Below, piece by piece: positions 37,534-45,464 of a stretch of DNA of 64,000 nucleotides. Location: NCBI RefSeq assembly GCF_000720455.1, contig NZ_JOAK01000001.1, forward strand, positions 372,001 to 436,000. The letters are read 5' to 3'. The position numbers and the translations under genes are program-made. Source of the stretch: Streptomyces virginiae. GTDB lineage: Bacteria > Actinomycetota > Actinomycetes > Streptomycetales > Streptomycetaceae. The stretch's first letter is position 1; every line of letters begins with the position of its first letter. The notes under the pieces are model-generated. The model made no database searches, was not told the origin of the DNA, and saw nothing but the letters and a program-made list of their open reading frames with translations.

Positions 37534-39186
37534 GTGCGCAGTCGCCGTCTCGTAATTTCCGTCGCCGTCATCGCGGCAACCGTCGGTCTCGCGCCGGGCA
37601 TCGCCCAGGCCGCGGAGCCGGTCACGCCGGGGGTGAGCGCGCCCGCCGTGGACCTGGCCAAGGCCGCTGCACCGAACCTGAACACCTTCAAGAGCCCCGC
37701 GGAACGCTCCGTCCGCAAGGCCCTGCCCGGCGCCAAGGGCGGGGTCTCCGCCCAGCAGGCGGCCGGCAACCCGGACCTGGCCCTCGTCCTGAACGCCGCG
37801 GCCACCACGGCCCACGCGTTCGACCTGGAGACCACCGTCGTCAGCGCCGACTCCGCGCTGAAGGTCACCGTCGACTGGGGCGACGGCAGCACCGACGCCA
37901 TGGACGCGTCCGGCTCGACCGTCCTGAAGAGCAGTCACACCTACGCGGAACTCGGCGAGTACACCGTCAAGGTCACCGTCACCGACCCGGCGAACCAGGC
38001 CGAGGTCGTCAACACCTTCGAGCTCATGACCGCCGGCTCGGACTTCGTTCCCTACGCCCCGACCCGTCTGCTGGACACCCGCAACGGGACCGGCACCGCG
38101 CAGGGCAAGGTCGCCCCGTACGGCTCGACCCGGGTGAAGGTCGGCGGCAACGGCGGGATACCGGAGGGGGTCACCGCCGTCGCCCTCAACGTGACCGTCA
38201 CCAACACCACCAGCGCCGGCCACGTCACGGCCTTCGCCGAGGGCACCGAGCGGCCGACCACCTCGAACGTGAACTTCGAGGCGGGCCAGACCGTTCCGAA
38301 CCTGGTGATCGTGCCGGTCGGCAAGAACGGCTACGTCGAGCTGGCCAACCGCGGTGAGCAGTCGGTCGACCTGATCGCGGACGTCACCGGCTACTTCACC
38401 CGGACCCAGGCCGGCGGCTACACCCCGATCACCCCGGTCCGCTTCGTCGACACCCGCGAGGGCCTCGGCACCACCCGCGGTCAGCTGCCCGGACAGAAGA
38501 CCTTCGGCACCAAGATCAGCGGCCTGCGCGGCGTTCCGGAAGGCGTCACGGCCGTGGCGCTGAACGTCACGGCGACCAACCCGAAGGAGGCCGGCCACCT
38601 GTCCGTCTTCCCGAGCGGCGGCAGCGTACCGATCACGTCCAACGTGAACTTCACCGCGGGCCAGACGATCGCCAACGCGGTGATCGTGCCCGTCGGCCCA
38701 GACGGCAGCATCAACGTCCGCAACGGCGCCTGGGCCGGCACGGACGTGATCGTCGACGTCGTGGGCTTCTACAGCCCCGACAGCAAGGCCGCCTACATGC
38801 CGATCAAGTCGGTCCGGCTCCTCGACACCCGCGACCCCCGCTGGCCCCACGGTCCGATGCAGGGCCGCGGCTACATCTGGCACCCGCTGTCCGTGGGCGA
38901 GCCCGGCATCGCCGGGTTCGTGCTGAACACCACGGTCACGAACACCGCCGGCGCGGGCTTCCTGTCGGTCGCCCCGGACTCGAACACGCGGGAGCAGTAC
39001 CGGGACGGCAAGCAGGTCTTCCCGGAGCGTCCCACCGCCTCGACCCTGAACTGGACGGCCGGCAAGACCGTTCCGAACCTGGTCCAGGCGGGCGCCGGGA
39101 ACAACGGCATCGTCGACTACTGGAACCAGGGCTGGGACAACACCGACCTCGTCGTCGACATCTTCGGCTACTACGAGACCAACTGA
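37534..39186 (+). CDS. Secreted PKD and RLLDTR-module protein C
   Basis: 550 residues, same plan as protein A: signal peptide (RRLVISVAVIAATVGLAPG, ends AQA), a PKD-like domain with TVDWGDGSTDAMDA and YAELGEYTVKVTVTD, then three modules starting at PTRLLDTRNGTG (nt 38055), VRFVDTREGLG (nt 38435) and VRLLDTRDPRW (nt 38810), ending WNQGWDNTDLVVDIFGYYETN. GTG at 37534 is favoured, because GGGGGGA lies just before it and the same layout precedes gene A; ATG at 37522 has no site. It is divergent from gene B across about 210 bp that must carry both promoters. Confidence 0.8.
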   Translation: MRSRRLVISVAVIAATVGLAPGIAQAAEPVTPGVSAPAVDLAKAAAPNLNTFKSPAERSVRKALPGAKGGVSAQQAAGNPDLALVLNAAATTAHAFDLETTVVSADSALKVTVDWGDGSTDAMDASGSTVLKSSHTYAELGEYTVKVTVTDPANQAEVVNTFELMTAGSDFVPYAPTRLLDTRNGTGTAQGKVAPYGSTRVKVGGNGGIPEGVTAVALNVTVTNTTSAGHVTAFAEGTERPTTSNVNFEAGQTVPNLVIVPVGKNGYVELANRGEQSVDLIADVTGYFTRTQAGGYTPITPVRFVDTREGLGTTRGQLPGQKTFGTKISGLRGVPEGVTAVALNVTATNPKEAGHLSVFPSGGSVPITSNVNFTAGQTIANAVIVPVGPDGSINVRNGAWAGTDVIVDVVGFYSPDSKAAYMPIKSVRLLDTRDPRWPHGPMQGRGYIWHPLSVGEPGIAGFVLNTTVTNTAGAGFLSVAPDSNTREQYRDGKQVFPERPTASTLNWTAGKTVPNLVQAGAGNNGIVDYWNQGWDNTDLVVDIFGYYETN

Positions 39187-39195
39187 CCCACCGCC

Positions 39196-39228
39196 GAGCG
39201 CCCCGGGGACGGCCTCCCCGGGGCGCTC
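39196..39228. terminator. Bidirectional terminator
   Basis: Perfect 13-bp stem (arms 39196-39208 and 39216-39228) with loop ACGGCCT between convergent genes; it touches the last codon of the MASE1 gene. Confidence 0.75.
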
Positions 39229-40216
39229 AGTGCTGCTCGGGGGGTCGTGGCCTGCCGCCCGGCGCCAGGTGCTCCACCAGTTCGGCCAGGTCCTCGCAGA
39301 CCTGCTCGATCCTCAGCCGTACGTTGTTCTGCTCGGTGACCAGCGCGGACAGCAGCAGCCCGGTCAGGGCGGCCGCCCCGTTGAGGGCCTGCAGGTTGAC
39401 CATGAGCTCCAGCAGGCTGTAGTCGACGAACGGTCCGACGTGGTCGTGCGCCGCCGAGATCGCCAGGACCGAGATCAGCAGGGTGCACGGCGCGCTCCCG
39501 GCGAACTGGAAGCGTACGGCCGCCCAGATCAGCAGCGGGAAGACGAGGAAGAGCACGGACAGGTGGCTGCGGGTGGCCACGAGGGTGACGAACACGGACG
39601 TGACCGCCAGGGCCGACACCTCGACCAGCCGGTAGTCCTCCCGGGGCAGCCGGGCCCGGCGCAGGACCAGGAGCAGCGGGGTCAGTACGAGCACCCCCAT
39701 GGCGTCCCCGACCCACCAGGCCGCCCACACCGGCCAGAATCCGCCCCGGGGCAGATCGCCGGTGAGGACGAGGGTCCAGGTCCCGGCCGTCGCACTGATC
39801 AGCATCGGTAACAGGCCGCCCAGGAAGACGAGCGCCAGGGCGTCCCGCAGCCGGTCCATCTCCGAGCGGAAGTCCACCCGGCGCAGCATCAGGTACGCGC
39901 ACACCGGGGCGATGGTGTTCCCCGCGAGGATGCCGAGGTCGCTGAGATCGAATTCGCTGATGCGTTCGATCGCGAAGTAGGTGCCGAGGGAGATCCCCGG
40001 CCAGACCCGCAGGCCCAGCCAGAGCAGGGCGGCCAGCGCGATGCCGGTGGGCAGCCACAGCGGGGTGACCTGGGCGCCGTCGACGGTGACGCTCTGGCGC
40101 AGGCCGATCCGGCCGCCGATGTAGTAGGCGACGGCGACGGCGAGGATCAGCAGGAGTACTTCGGCCGGCCGCCGCCATCGTCGCCATCGCTCGGTGCGCA
40201 CCACAGCATCAGACAA
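39227..40216 (-). CDS. Stand-alone MASE1 membrane sensor protein
   Basis: 329 residues with eight or so membrane spans. The arrangement AEVLLLILAVAVAYYIGGRIGL, LWLPTGIALAALLWLGLRVWPGI and FAIERI matches the MASE1 sensory domain, normally fused to kinase, GGDEF or phosphatase outputs. Here nothing follows except a short helix (TEQNNVRLRIEQVCEDLAEL). The only plausible output partner is the PP2C gene 32 bp upstream on the same strand. The start is a TTG at 40216 with a poor ribosome binding site; GTG codons at 40204 or 40201 are alternatives. Confidence 0.75.
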   Translation of the reverse strand: MSDAVVRTERWRRWRRPAEVLLLILAVAVAYYIGGRIGLRQSVTVDGAQVTPLWLPTGIALAALLWLGLRVWPGISLGTYFAIERISEFDLSDLGILAGNTIAPVCAYLMLRRVDFRSEMDRLRDALALVFLGGLLPMLISATAGTWTLVLTGDLPRGGFWPVWAAWWVGDAMGVLVLTPLLLVLRRARLPREDYRLVEVSALAVTSVFVTLVATRSHLSVLFLVFPLLIWAAVRFQFAGSAPCTLLISVLAISAAHDHVGPFVDYSLLELMVNLQALNGAAALTGLLLSALVTEQNNVRLRIEQVCEDLAELVEHLAPGGRPRPPEQH

Positions 40217-40248
40217 CAGCCCGCGGGCCGGGTGGGGCGTGACACGCG

Positions 40249-41184
40249 CTAGGGCGCGTCACGGGGTTGCAGGGGCGCTCCCGGCCCCGGCCCCGGCCCC
40301 GGCCCCGGCCCCGGGTCCGGCTCAGGCTCCGGGTCCGGCTCAGGGTCCGGACCGGCGGCCGGGGTGGGTCCGGCCGCGTCGTGGCTGAGGACGAGCACCG
40401 CGGCGTCGTCCGCGTGGCCCGTCGAATCGGCCACCTTCATCACTTCGGCGGCGAGCTCGGCGGGGTCGGTGCCCGCCGCCTCCCGCACGACCTGCAGGAC
40501 GCGCTCCAGCCCCACCTCCAGCGGAAACCTCGGGCCCTCGACCACGCCGTCGGTCAGCAGGACGATCGATCCCGCCTGCGTCAGCCGCCGCCGGGTCACC
40601 GCGTACGCCGACCCGGGCACCAGGTTCAGCGGCAGCCCGCCGTTGTCATCGGCTATGCCGTATTGGCCGTCGACCGTGGCCCACACCGCGGGGACGTGAC
40701 CGGCCCGGGCGCTCTCCAGCTCCCAGGTGTCCGGGTCGAAGCGGAGCAGGCTGCAGGTCGCGAAGAGGTCGCGGTTCATCGAGAGCAGCACCTCATTGGC
40801 CCGGCTCAGCACCTCGCCGGGGTCGACGACCACGGCCGCCACGGCACGCAGGCAGATCCTGACCTGCCCCATGAAGGCCGCCGCGTCGACGTCGTGCCCC
40901 TGGACGTCGCCGATGCAGAGGGCGAGCGCGCCCTCCGGCAGCCGGAACCCGTCGTACCAGTCGCCGCCGATGTCCAGGCCGTGCCGGGCGGGCGAGTACC
41001 TGGCCGCCGTACGCAGACCCGGCAGGCAGGGCAGCGTGGTGGGCAGCATCTCGCGCTGCAGGGCCTCGGCCAGTTCCACCCGGGCCTGTTGGAGCTCCAC
41101 GCCCTGCCGCGCCTGGGCGGTCAGCCGGCCGAGCGTGCTCAGCAGGTCGGCGCTGGCCACCCGAGGGGGACGGCGCCGGCTCAT
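40249..41184 (-). CDS. SpoIIE-type PP2C protein phosphatase
   Basis: 311 residues. The SpoIIE/RsbU phosphatase domain covers about 45-275, with LQREMLPTTLPCLPGL, the metal-site pattern DIGGDWYDGFRLPEG and CIGDVQGHDVDAAAFMGQ, and ADDAAVLVLS at the end. Such enzymes dephosphorylate anti-anti-sigma factors. The C-terminal 35 residues are Pro/Gly/Asp/Glu repeats. There is no sensory domain of its own. The ATG at 41184 has GGAG six bases upstream; an earlier ATG at 41247 would add 21 residues. Probably one operon with the MASE1 gene. Confidence 0.85.
   Translation of the reverse strand: MSRRRPPRVASADLLSTLGRLTAQARQGVELQQARVELAEALQREMLPTTLPCLPGLRTAARYSPARHGLDIGGDWYDGFRLPEGALALCIGDVQGHDVDAAAFMGQVRICLRAVAAVVVDPGEVLSRANEVLLSMNRDLFATCSLLRFDPDTWELESARAGHVPAVWATVDGQYGIADDNGGLPLNLVPGSAYAVTRRRLTQAGSIVLLTDGVVEGPRFPLEVGLERVLQVVREAAGTDPAELAAEVMKVADSTGHADDAAVLVLSHDAAGPTPAAGPDPEPDPEPEPDPGPGPGPGPGPGAPLQPRDAP
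40283..40352. repeat. GGCCCC and GGCTCAGGGTCC-type microrepeats coding the PP2C tail
   Basis: Five consecutive GGCCCC hexamers, then alternating 12-base units, all in frame in the PP2C gene where they encode Gly-Pro and Asp/Glu-Pro repeats. A likely site of length variation between strains. Confidence 0.7.
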
Positions 41185-41349
41185 GGAAGGCTCCGACGAT
41201 GGTGCATCCATCCCTGCTTCCGCCGCCCGAAAGGACGTGCCCATCATATTTCCGCCGACCCGGACCCCGCCCCCCGAGCCCGGAGCCGGCGCAGTCGGCG
41301 GGGAGGGTTTTCCCGTGCGAACACCGGGGATCGGGCGATCTTGCAACCG

Positions 41350-41907
41350 GACCGCACCGCCGGGCAGACCGTCGCCAACTCGGCGGTCGTTCCGATCGGC
41401 CCCGACGGGAAGATCAACGTGCGCAACGGCGGCTGGGACCCGGCCGACGTGGTGGTCGACGTCGTCGGCTTCTACACCCCCGAGAGCCGGTCCGCCCTGG
41501 TGGCCCACGGGATCCCGTACCGGCTCCTGGACACCCGCAAGGACAGCTGGGGCGGCTGGAAGGCCGGCCCGCTGAAGGCGCGTACGCACTTCCCCATGCG
41601 GCTGGAGGGCGACACCACGACCCCCGACGTCGACGGCTGGGTGCTGAACACCACCGTCACCGACACCCGCGGCAACGGCTTCCTGTCCGTGACACCGGAC
41701 CCGAACTTCTGGTCCGACTACGCGAACGGCACGGCGGTGACGCCGCAGCGGCCCGTCTCCTCGGTCCTGAACTGGACGAAGGGCGCGACCGTGGCGAACG
41801 TCGCGCAGACGCCCGGGGGCAAGGGCGGCATGATCGACCTGTGGAACCAGGGCTGGGAGGCCACCCACCTGCTGGTCGACCTGCTCGCCTACTACAAGAC
41901 GGACTGA
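41350..41907 (+). pseudogene. Truncated RLLDTR-module gene (fourth copy)
   Basis: Encodes about 185 residues matching the last third of protein C: TAGQTVANSAVVPIGPDGKI, YRLLDTRKDSWGG, NTTVTDTRGNGFLSV and the final WNQGWEATHLLVDLLAYY. Nothing resembling the signal peptide, PKD domain or first two modules lies upstream; the homology begins abruptly near 41350, about 165 bp from the divergent PP2C start. There is no start codon with a ribosome binding site at the junction. The frame is intact to its stop, so decay is either recent or the piece is a donor for gene conversion. Confidence 0.75.
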
Positions 41908-41934
41908 CCCGGCGGCCGGTACGACGAAGGGGCG

Positions 41935-41972
41935 GTGCGCCGTACGGCGCACCGCCCCTTCGTGCCGCTGCT
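41935..41972. terminator. 38-bp perfect palindrome between convergent genes
   Basis: Arms 41935-41953 and 41954-41972 are perfectly complementary, three bases before the purA stop. Acts as terminator for purA and the remnant. Confidence 0.8.
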
Positions 41973-41974
41973 GC

Positions 41975-43258
41975 CTAGAGGAACGAGTTGATCTCGATCG
42001 TCTCGGTGCGGCCGGGGCCGACGCCGATCGCGGAGATCGGGGCGCCCGACATCTCCTCCAGGGCCTTGACGTAGGCCTGGGCGTTCGCCGGCAGGTCCTC
42101 GAAGGTCTTGGCCTTGGTGATGTCCTCGGACCAGCCGGGGAGGTATTCGTAGATCGGCTTCGCGTGGTGGAAGTCGGTCTGCGAGTAGGGGAGCTCCTCG
42201 ACGCGCTTGCCGTCGATCTCGTACGCGACGCAGACCGGGATCTGCTCCCAGCCGGTCAGCACGTCCAGCTTGGTGAGGAAGAAGTCGGTCAGGCCGTTCA
42301 CGCGGGTGGCGTAACGTGCGATCGGCGCGTCGAACCAGCCGCAGCGACGGTCACGGCCGGTGGTCACACCGCGCTCGCCGCCGATGCGGCGCAGGTCCTC
42401 GCCGTCCTGGTCGAACAGCTCGGTCGGGAACGGGCCCGCGCCGACGCGGGTCGTGTAGGCCTTGAGGATGCCGATGACACGGCTGATCTTCGTCGGGCCC
42501 ACGCCGGTACCGGTGCAGGCGCCGCCCGCGGTCGGGTTCGACGAGGTGACGAAGGGGTAGGTGCCGTGGTCGACGTCGAGCAGGGTGCCCTGGCCGCCCT
42601 CGAAGAGCACGACCTTGTCCTCGTCCAGCGCGTTGTTGAGGATCAGGGTGGTGTCGGCGACGTACGGCTTGATCTGCTCCGCGTACTGGAGCATCTCCTC
42701 GACGATCTGGCCGGCCTCGATCGCGCGACGGTTGTAGAGCTTCGCGAGGAGCTGGTTCTTGCCCTCCAGCGCCGCTTCGACCTTCTGGGTGAGGATCGAC
42801 TCGTCGTAGAGGTCCTGGACCCGGATGCCGACGCGGTTGATCTTGTCCGCGTACGTCGGGCCGATGCCGCGACCGGTGGTGCCGATCTTGCGCTTGCCGA
42901 GGAAGCGCTCGCCGACCTTGTCGAGGGTGACGTTGTACGGCGTGATCAGGTGCGCGTTGCCGCTGATGAGCAGCTTGGAGGTGTCGATGCCGCGCTCGTT
43001 GAGGCCGCGCAGCTCGGAGAGCAGGACGGCCGGGTCGACGACGACGCCGTTACCGATGACCGGGGTGCATCCGGGGGAGAGGATGCCGGAAGGGAGAAGG
43101 TGCAGCGCGTACTTCTGGTCGCCGACGACGACCGTGTGGCCGGCGTTGTTGCCGCCCTGGTAGCGCACTACATAGTCAACGGATCCACCGAGCAGGTCGG
43201 TGGCCTTTCCCTTGCCCTCGTCACCCCACTGAGCTCCGAGCAGCACAAGAGCGGGCAC
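41975..43258 (-). CDS. purA: Adenylosuccinate synthetase
   Basis: 427 residues. [17 protein letters not shown] is the phosphate loop with catalytic Asp, and GNNAGHTVV carries the catalytic His. [13 protein letters not shown] is the IMP loop, [16 protein letters not shown] the mid-domain motif, and [14 protein letters not shown] the aspartate-binding region. It makes adenylosuccinate from IMP, aspartate and GTP, the first AMP-specific step. The ATG at 43258 starts [10 protein letters not shown]. It is transcribed away from the diacylglycerol-kinase-like gene, across a 160-bp divergent region holding a hairpin. Confidence 0.97.
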   Translation of the reverse strand: MPALVLLGAQWGDEGKGKATDLLGGSVDYVVRYQGGNNAGHTVVVGDQKYALHLLPSGILSPGCTPVIGNGVVVDPAVLLSELRGLNERGIDTSKLLISGNAHLITPYNVTLDKVGERFLGKRKIGTTGRGIGPTYADKINRVGIRVQDLYDESILTQKVEAALEGKNQLLAKLYNRRAIEAGQIVEEMLQYAEQIKPYVADTTLILNNALDEDKVVLFEGGQGTLLDVDHGTYPFVTSSNPTAGGACTGTGVGPTKISRVIGILKAYTTRVGAGPFPTELFDQDGEDLRRIGGERGVTTGRDRRCGWFDAPIARYATRVNGLTDFFLTKLDVLTGWEQIPVCVAYEIDGKRVEELPYSQTDFHHAKPIYEYLPGWSEDITKAKTFEDLPANAQAYVKALEEMSGAPISAIGVGPGRTETIEINSFL

Positions 43259-43358
43259 AGGCGTACACCTCTTCCGGATGGGGCATGTCCAAGGTCAGGG
43301 GGGCGTACGACGATGTACGCGGGCTGAGCCGTCGGACGGGTTGCCCCGGAATAGACGA

Positions 43359-43386
43359 AGGCCCTGGCGCAATAGCGCAAGGGCCT
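43359..43386. other. Hairpin in the purA divergent leader
   Basis: AGGCCCT-G-GCGC, loop AATA, GCGC-A-AGGGCCT, an 11-bp stem with one mismatch. Located 100 bp before purA and 35 bp before the divergent gene, too far from either stop to be their terminator; a leader structure is possible. Confidence 0.45.
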
Positions 43387-43420
43387 CTTGCACAAAGATG
43401 CTACCCGAGGAAGGACCGAG

Positions 43421-44284
43421 GTGTCGGCTCCAGAGCCCACCATGAGCGAAGCGGGCGCGCCGGTAGGCGGTCTGCTGGTGCTCGTCGACCCGGTCGCCCG
43501 CCGTCTTGACGGCGAGTCCGTGCGGATCGCGAAAGATGTGTTGTCAGCGGGCGCGGCGGCGAAGATCTGCCTCCCGGATTCGCAGGAGGAATTCGCGCGG
43601 GCGCTCGCCCGCAGGGGCCATCGGCAGCCGGTGATCGTGGGTGACGACCGGGCCCTGGTGCGGGCCGTGGGGCTGCTGCACCGGGAGCGAGGGCTGGGCG
43701 AGGGCGCGCTGGCGCTGGTTCCGGTGGGGCCGGTGGGGTCCCTGGCGCTGGCGAGGTCGCTGGGTGTGCCCGAGTCGGCCGTCGCGGCGGCCCGGGCGGT
43801 GCTGGACGGCTCGGTGAGGATGTGCGACCTGCTGGTCGACGACAGTGACGGGGTGGTGCTGGGCGCGCTGCGGATCCCGCCGCTGCGGGGGCCGGAGCGG
43901 GGGGTTCCCAGGCCGGCCGGGCCCTCGGTGTGGAGCGCGTACCGCTCGCTGGTACGGACCCTGGTCCGCCCGGTCGCGGCGGCGGGCGGGGTGGGCGGCG
44001 GGCACCACCGGCTGCGGGTGGAGGCCGACGGGGTGCAGCTGGCCGATGTGGACCAGCCCGTGGCGGACGTCTCGGTGCGCACGCGGGGCGACGGAGGGCC
44101 GGCGGAGGTCGCGGTGCGCACGGGCGGCGGCTTCGGCGGCTCGACGGTGACGGCCCGGGCGAAGACGGTGACGGTGTCGGGCGCGGACTTCCGCTACCGC
44201 GCCGACGGCGCGATGGCCGGCCCGGTCCGCCGTCGTACGTGGACGCTGCGCCCGGGGGCATGGACGCTCACCCTGCCCCGCTGA
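43421..44284 (+). CDS. Diacylglycerol-kinase-like protein with degenerate motif
   Basis: 287 residues. The N-terminal half follows the diacylglycerol/sphingosine kinase fold (VLVDPVARRLDGESVRIAK, then RQPVIVGDDRALVRAVGLLH and ALVPVGPVGSLALARSLGVP), and the C-terminal half is the second beta-rich domain. Where active kinases have GGDGT, this has VGDDRAL, so ATP-dependent lipid phosphorylation is doubtful. The GTG at 43421 follows GAGGAAGGA by five bases and is the best start; an ATG lies at 43442. It overlaps the next gene by 25 bp. Confidence 0.75.
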   Translation: MSAPEPTMSEAGAPVGGLLVLVDPVARRLDGESVRIAKDVLSAGAAAKICLPDSQEEFARALARRGHRQPVIVGDDRALVRAVGLLHRERGLGEGALALVPVGPVGSLALARSLGVPESAVAAARAVLDGSVRMCDLLVDDSDGVVLGALRIPPLRGPERGVPRPAGPSVWSAYRSLVRTLVRPVAAAGGVGGGHHRLRVEADGVQLADVDQPVADVSVRTRGDGGPAEVAVRTGGGFGGSTVTARAKTVTVSGADFRYRADGAMAGPVRRRTWTLRPGAWTLTLPR

Positions 44285-44868
44285 CGGCGGGGGCGGCGAC
44301 ATCGCGGGCGGTGCGGGAGGCGCTGGGCGACTGGCGGCGGGACGCGCTGCTGCTGTGCCTGCTGCCGGTGTTCTGCTGGCCCGCGGTGGTCGCGGCGGTG
44401 CTCACGCGCCCGGTGATGCTGGTGGTGCTGCTCGGGCCGGTGGTGCTCGGGGTGCGCGAGCTGTGCGCCGTCCGCCGGGTGCGGCGCGTGGTGCGGGGTC
44501 CGGCGGTGCGCTGGGTTCCGTACGAGGCGGAGGTGGTGCGGGTTCGGTGGCGGCCGCCCGTGCTGGTCCTGGGGGATGACCTGGGTGAGGGGCGGCGGCG
44601 CGTCCTGACCCTGGGGGTGCTGGGCCGGCGGGTCCTGCCGCCGCGTCCGTGGCCCCGTAGGGAGCCGGCCCCGTCCGTGCGGGCGGTGCGGCTCGCGGGG
44701 GACCCGGCGCGGGGCGGGGTCCTGTGGGTCCCGGACGCCCGCCGGCTGGGCCTCGCCCGGCCGGTCCGGCCTGCCAGGGCAAGCCGGGCGACGCGGCCTG
44801 CCCGGCCTGTCCGGCCTGTCCGGCCCGGGCCGTCCGTCCGGCGCCGACGGGCGGGGGGTGCCGGCTAG
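44260..44868 (+). CDS. Membrane protein of unknown function
   Basis: 202 residues. Two membrane segments close together (ALLLCLLPVFCWPAVVAAVL and VMLVVLLGPVVLGV) precede a basic cytoplasmic domain, and the last 50 residues are Arg/Pro/Ala repeats from low-complexity DNA. No family recognised. The ATG at 44260 lies inside the end of the preceding gene, so translation is probably coupled. The stop overlaps the convergent regulator's stop by four bases. Confidence 0.6.
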   Translation: MDAHPAPLTAGAATSRAVREALGDWRRDALLLCLLPVFCWPAVVAAVLTRPVMLVVLLGPVVLGVRELCAVRRVRRVVRGPAVRWVPYEAEVVRVRWRPPVLVLGDDLGEGRRRVLTLGVLGRRVLPPRPWPRREPAPSVRAVRLAGDPARGGVLWVPDARRLGLARPVRPARASRATRPARPVRPVRPGPSVRRRRAGGAG

Positions 44869-45380
44869 CCGAGGTCGAGCGTCGCCCGGTGGGCGCGCCA
44901 GCGGTCCATCAGGCCCAGCATCTCGCCCTGCATGAACTCGAAGAACGCCGCCGTCTCCGCGACGCGCGCCCCGGCCGGCGAATGCGCGCCGAGGCCGGCC
45001 GCGCCCTCGCGCAGGGTCTTCTCCCACTGGGTCAGGACCTGGTCGCGCCGGGTGAAGGTCTCGTACCAGAGCTCGTTGTGCAGGACGTACCGGTCCCGGC
45101 GCGAGCCCGGTTCGCGTTCGCGGCTGACCATGTTGACCTGCGTCAGGTAGGACACGGCCCCGGAGACCGCCGCGGGGCTGATCCGGAGCGCCTCGCCCAG
45201 CTCCGCGGAGGTCATCGCGCCCCCGTCGCTGGCCAGCAGCTGCGCGAAGACCCGCGCGGCCATCCGCTGCATCCCGGCCTCGGTCAGCTGGGCCGCGAAC
45301 CGCTCCACGAACCGGGAGACCGCTTCCTCGTCCCGCCCGGCGGCCGCGTCCGCGGCCCCGTCCACATCCGTCTTCACCAT
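44865..45380 (-). CDS. GbsR/MarR-family transcriptional regulator
   Basis: 171 residues. A winged helix of MarR type (MAARVFAQLLASDGGAMTSAELGEALRISPAAVSGAVSYL, residues about 38-80) is followed by the wing (REREPGSRRDRYVLHNELWY) and a C-terminal helix bundle ending in FFEFMQGEMLGLMDRWRAHR. It is divergent from the ABC exporter genes across a perfect palindromic operator, so it most likely represses the exporter and itself, with the exported drug or a relative as inducer (inference). ATG at 45380; a GTG at 45392 is possible. Confidence 0.82.
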   Translation of the reverse strand: MVKTDVDGAADAAAGRDEEAVSRFVERFAAQLTEAGMQRMAARVFAQLLASDGGAMTSAELGEALRISPAAVSGAVSYLTQVNMVSREREPGSRRDRYVLHNELWYETFTRRDQVLTQWEKTLREGAAGLGAHSPAGARVAETAAFFEFMQGEMLGLMDRWRAHRATLDLG

Positions 45381-45425
45381 GTCGTCCGCCACCCTCCCGA
45401 CTTTACGCGATTCTTGACATTCCCA

Positions 45426-45447
45426 AACTTCACAAACTTGTGAAGTT
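45426..45447. promoter_or_regulatory. Palindromic operator between regulator and exporter
   Basis: AACTTCACAA-AC-TTGTGAAGTT, a perfect 10-2-10 inverted repeat 18 bp before the exporter start. TTGACA at 45414-45419 is a consensus -35 for the exporter, so the operator sits over the spacer and -10 region. The AT-rich repeat is striking in this GC-rich DNA. Confidence 0.8.
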
Positions 45448-45464
45448 GGCGTACGTTCAGAAAC

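Noticed and set aside
37323..37901. N-terminal extension of gene B to 37901
   Set aside because: Would run antisense through gene C's signal peptide and PKD domain, while the ATG at 37322 has a ribosome binding site and a signal peptide.
40283..40352. Possible CRISPR or regulatory array in the GGCCCC repeats
   Set aside because: Units are 6 or 12 bp without unique spacers and lie in frame inside a coding region; no CRISPR array is seen anywhere in the window.
40267..41349. Open frame joining the PP2C antisense to the module remnant
   Set aside because: The 5' part is antisense of the phosphatase with no homology to module proteins; only 41350 onward is supported.
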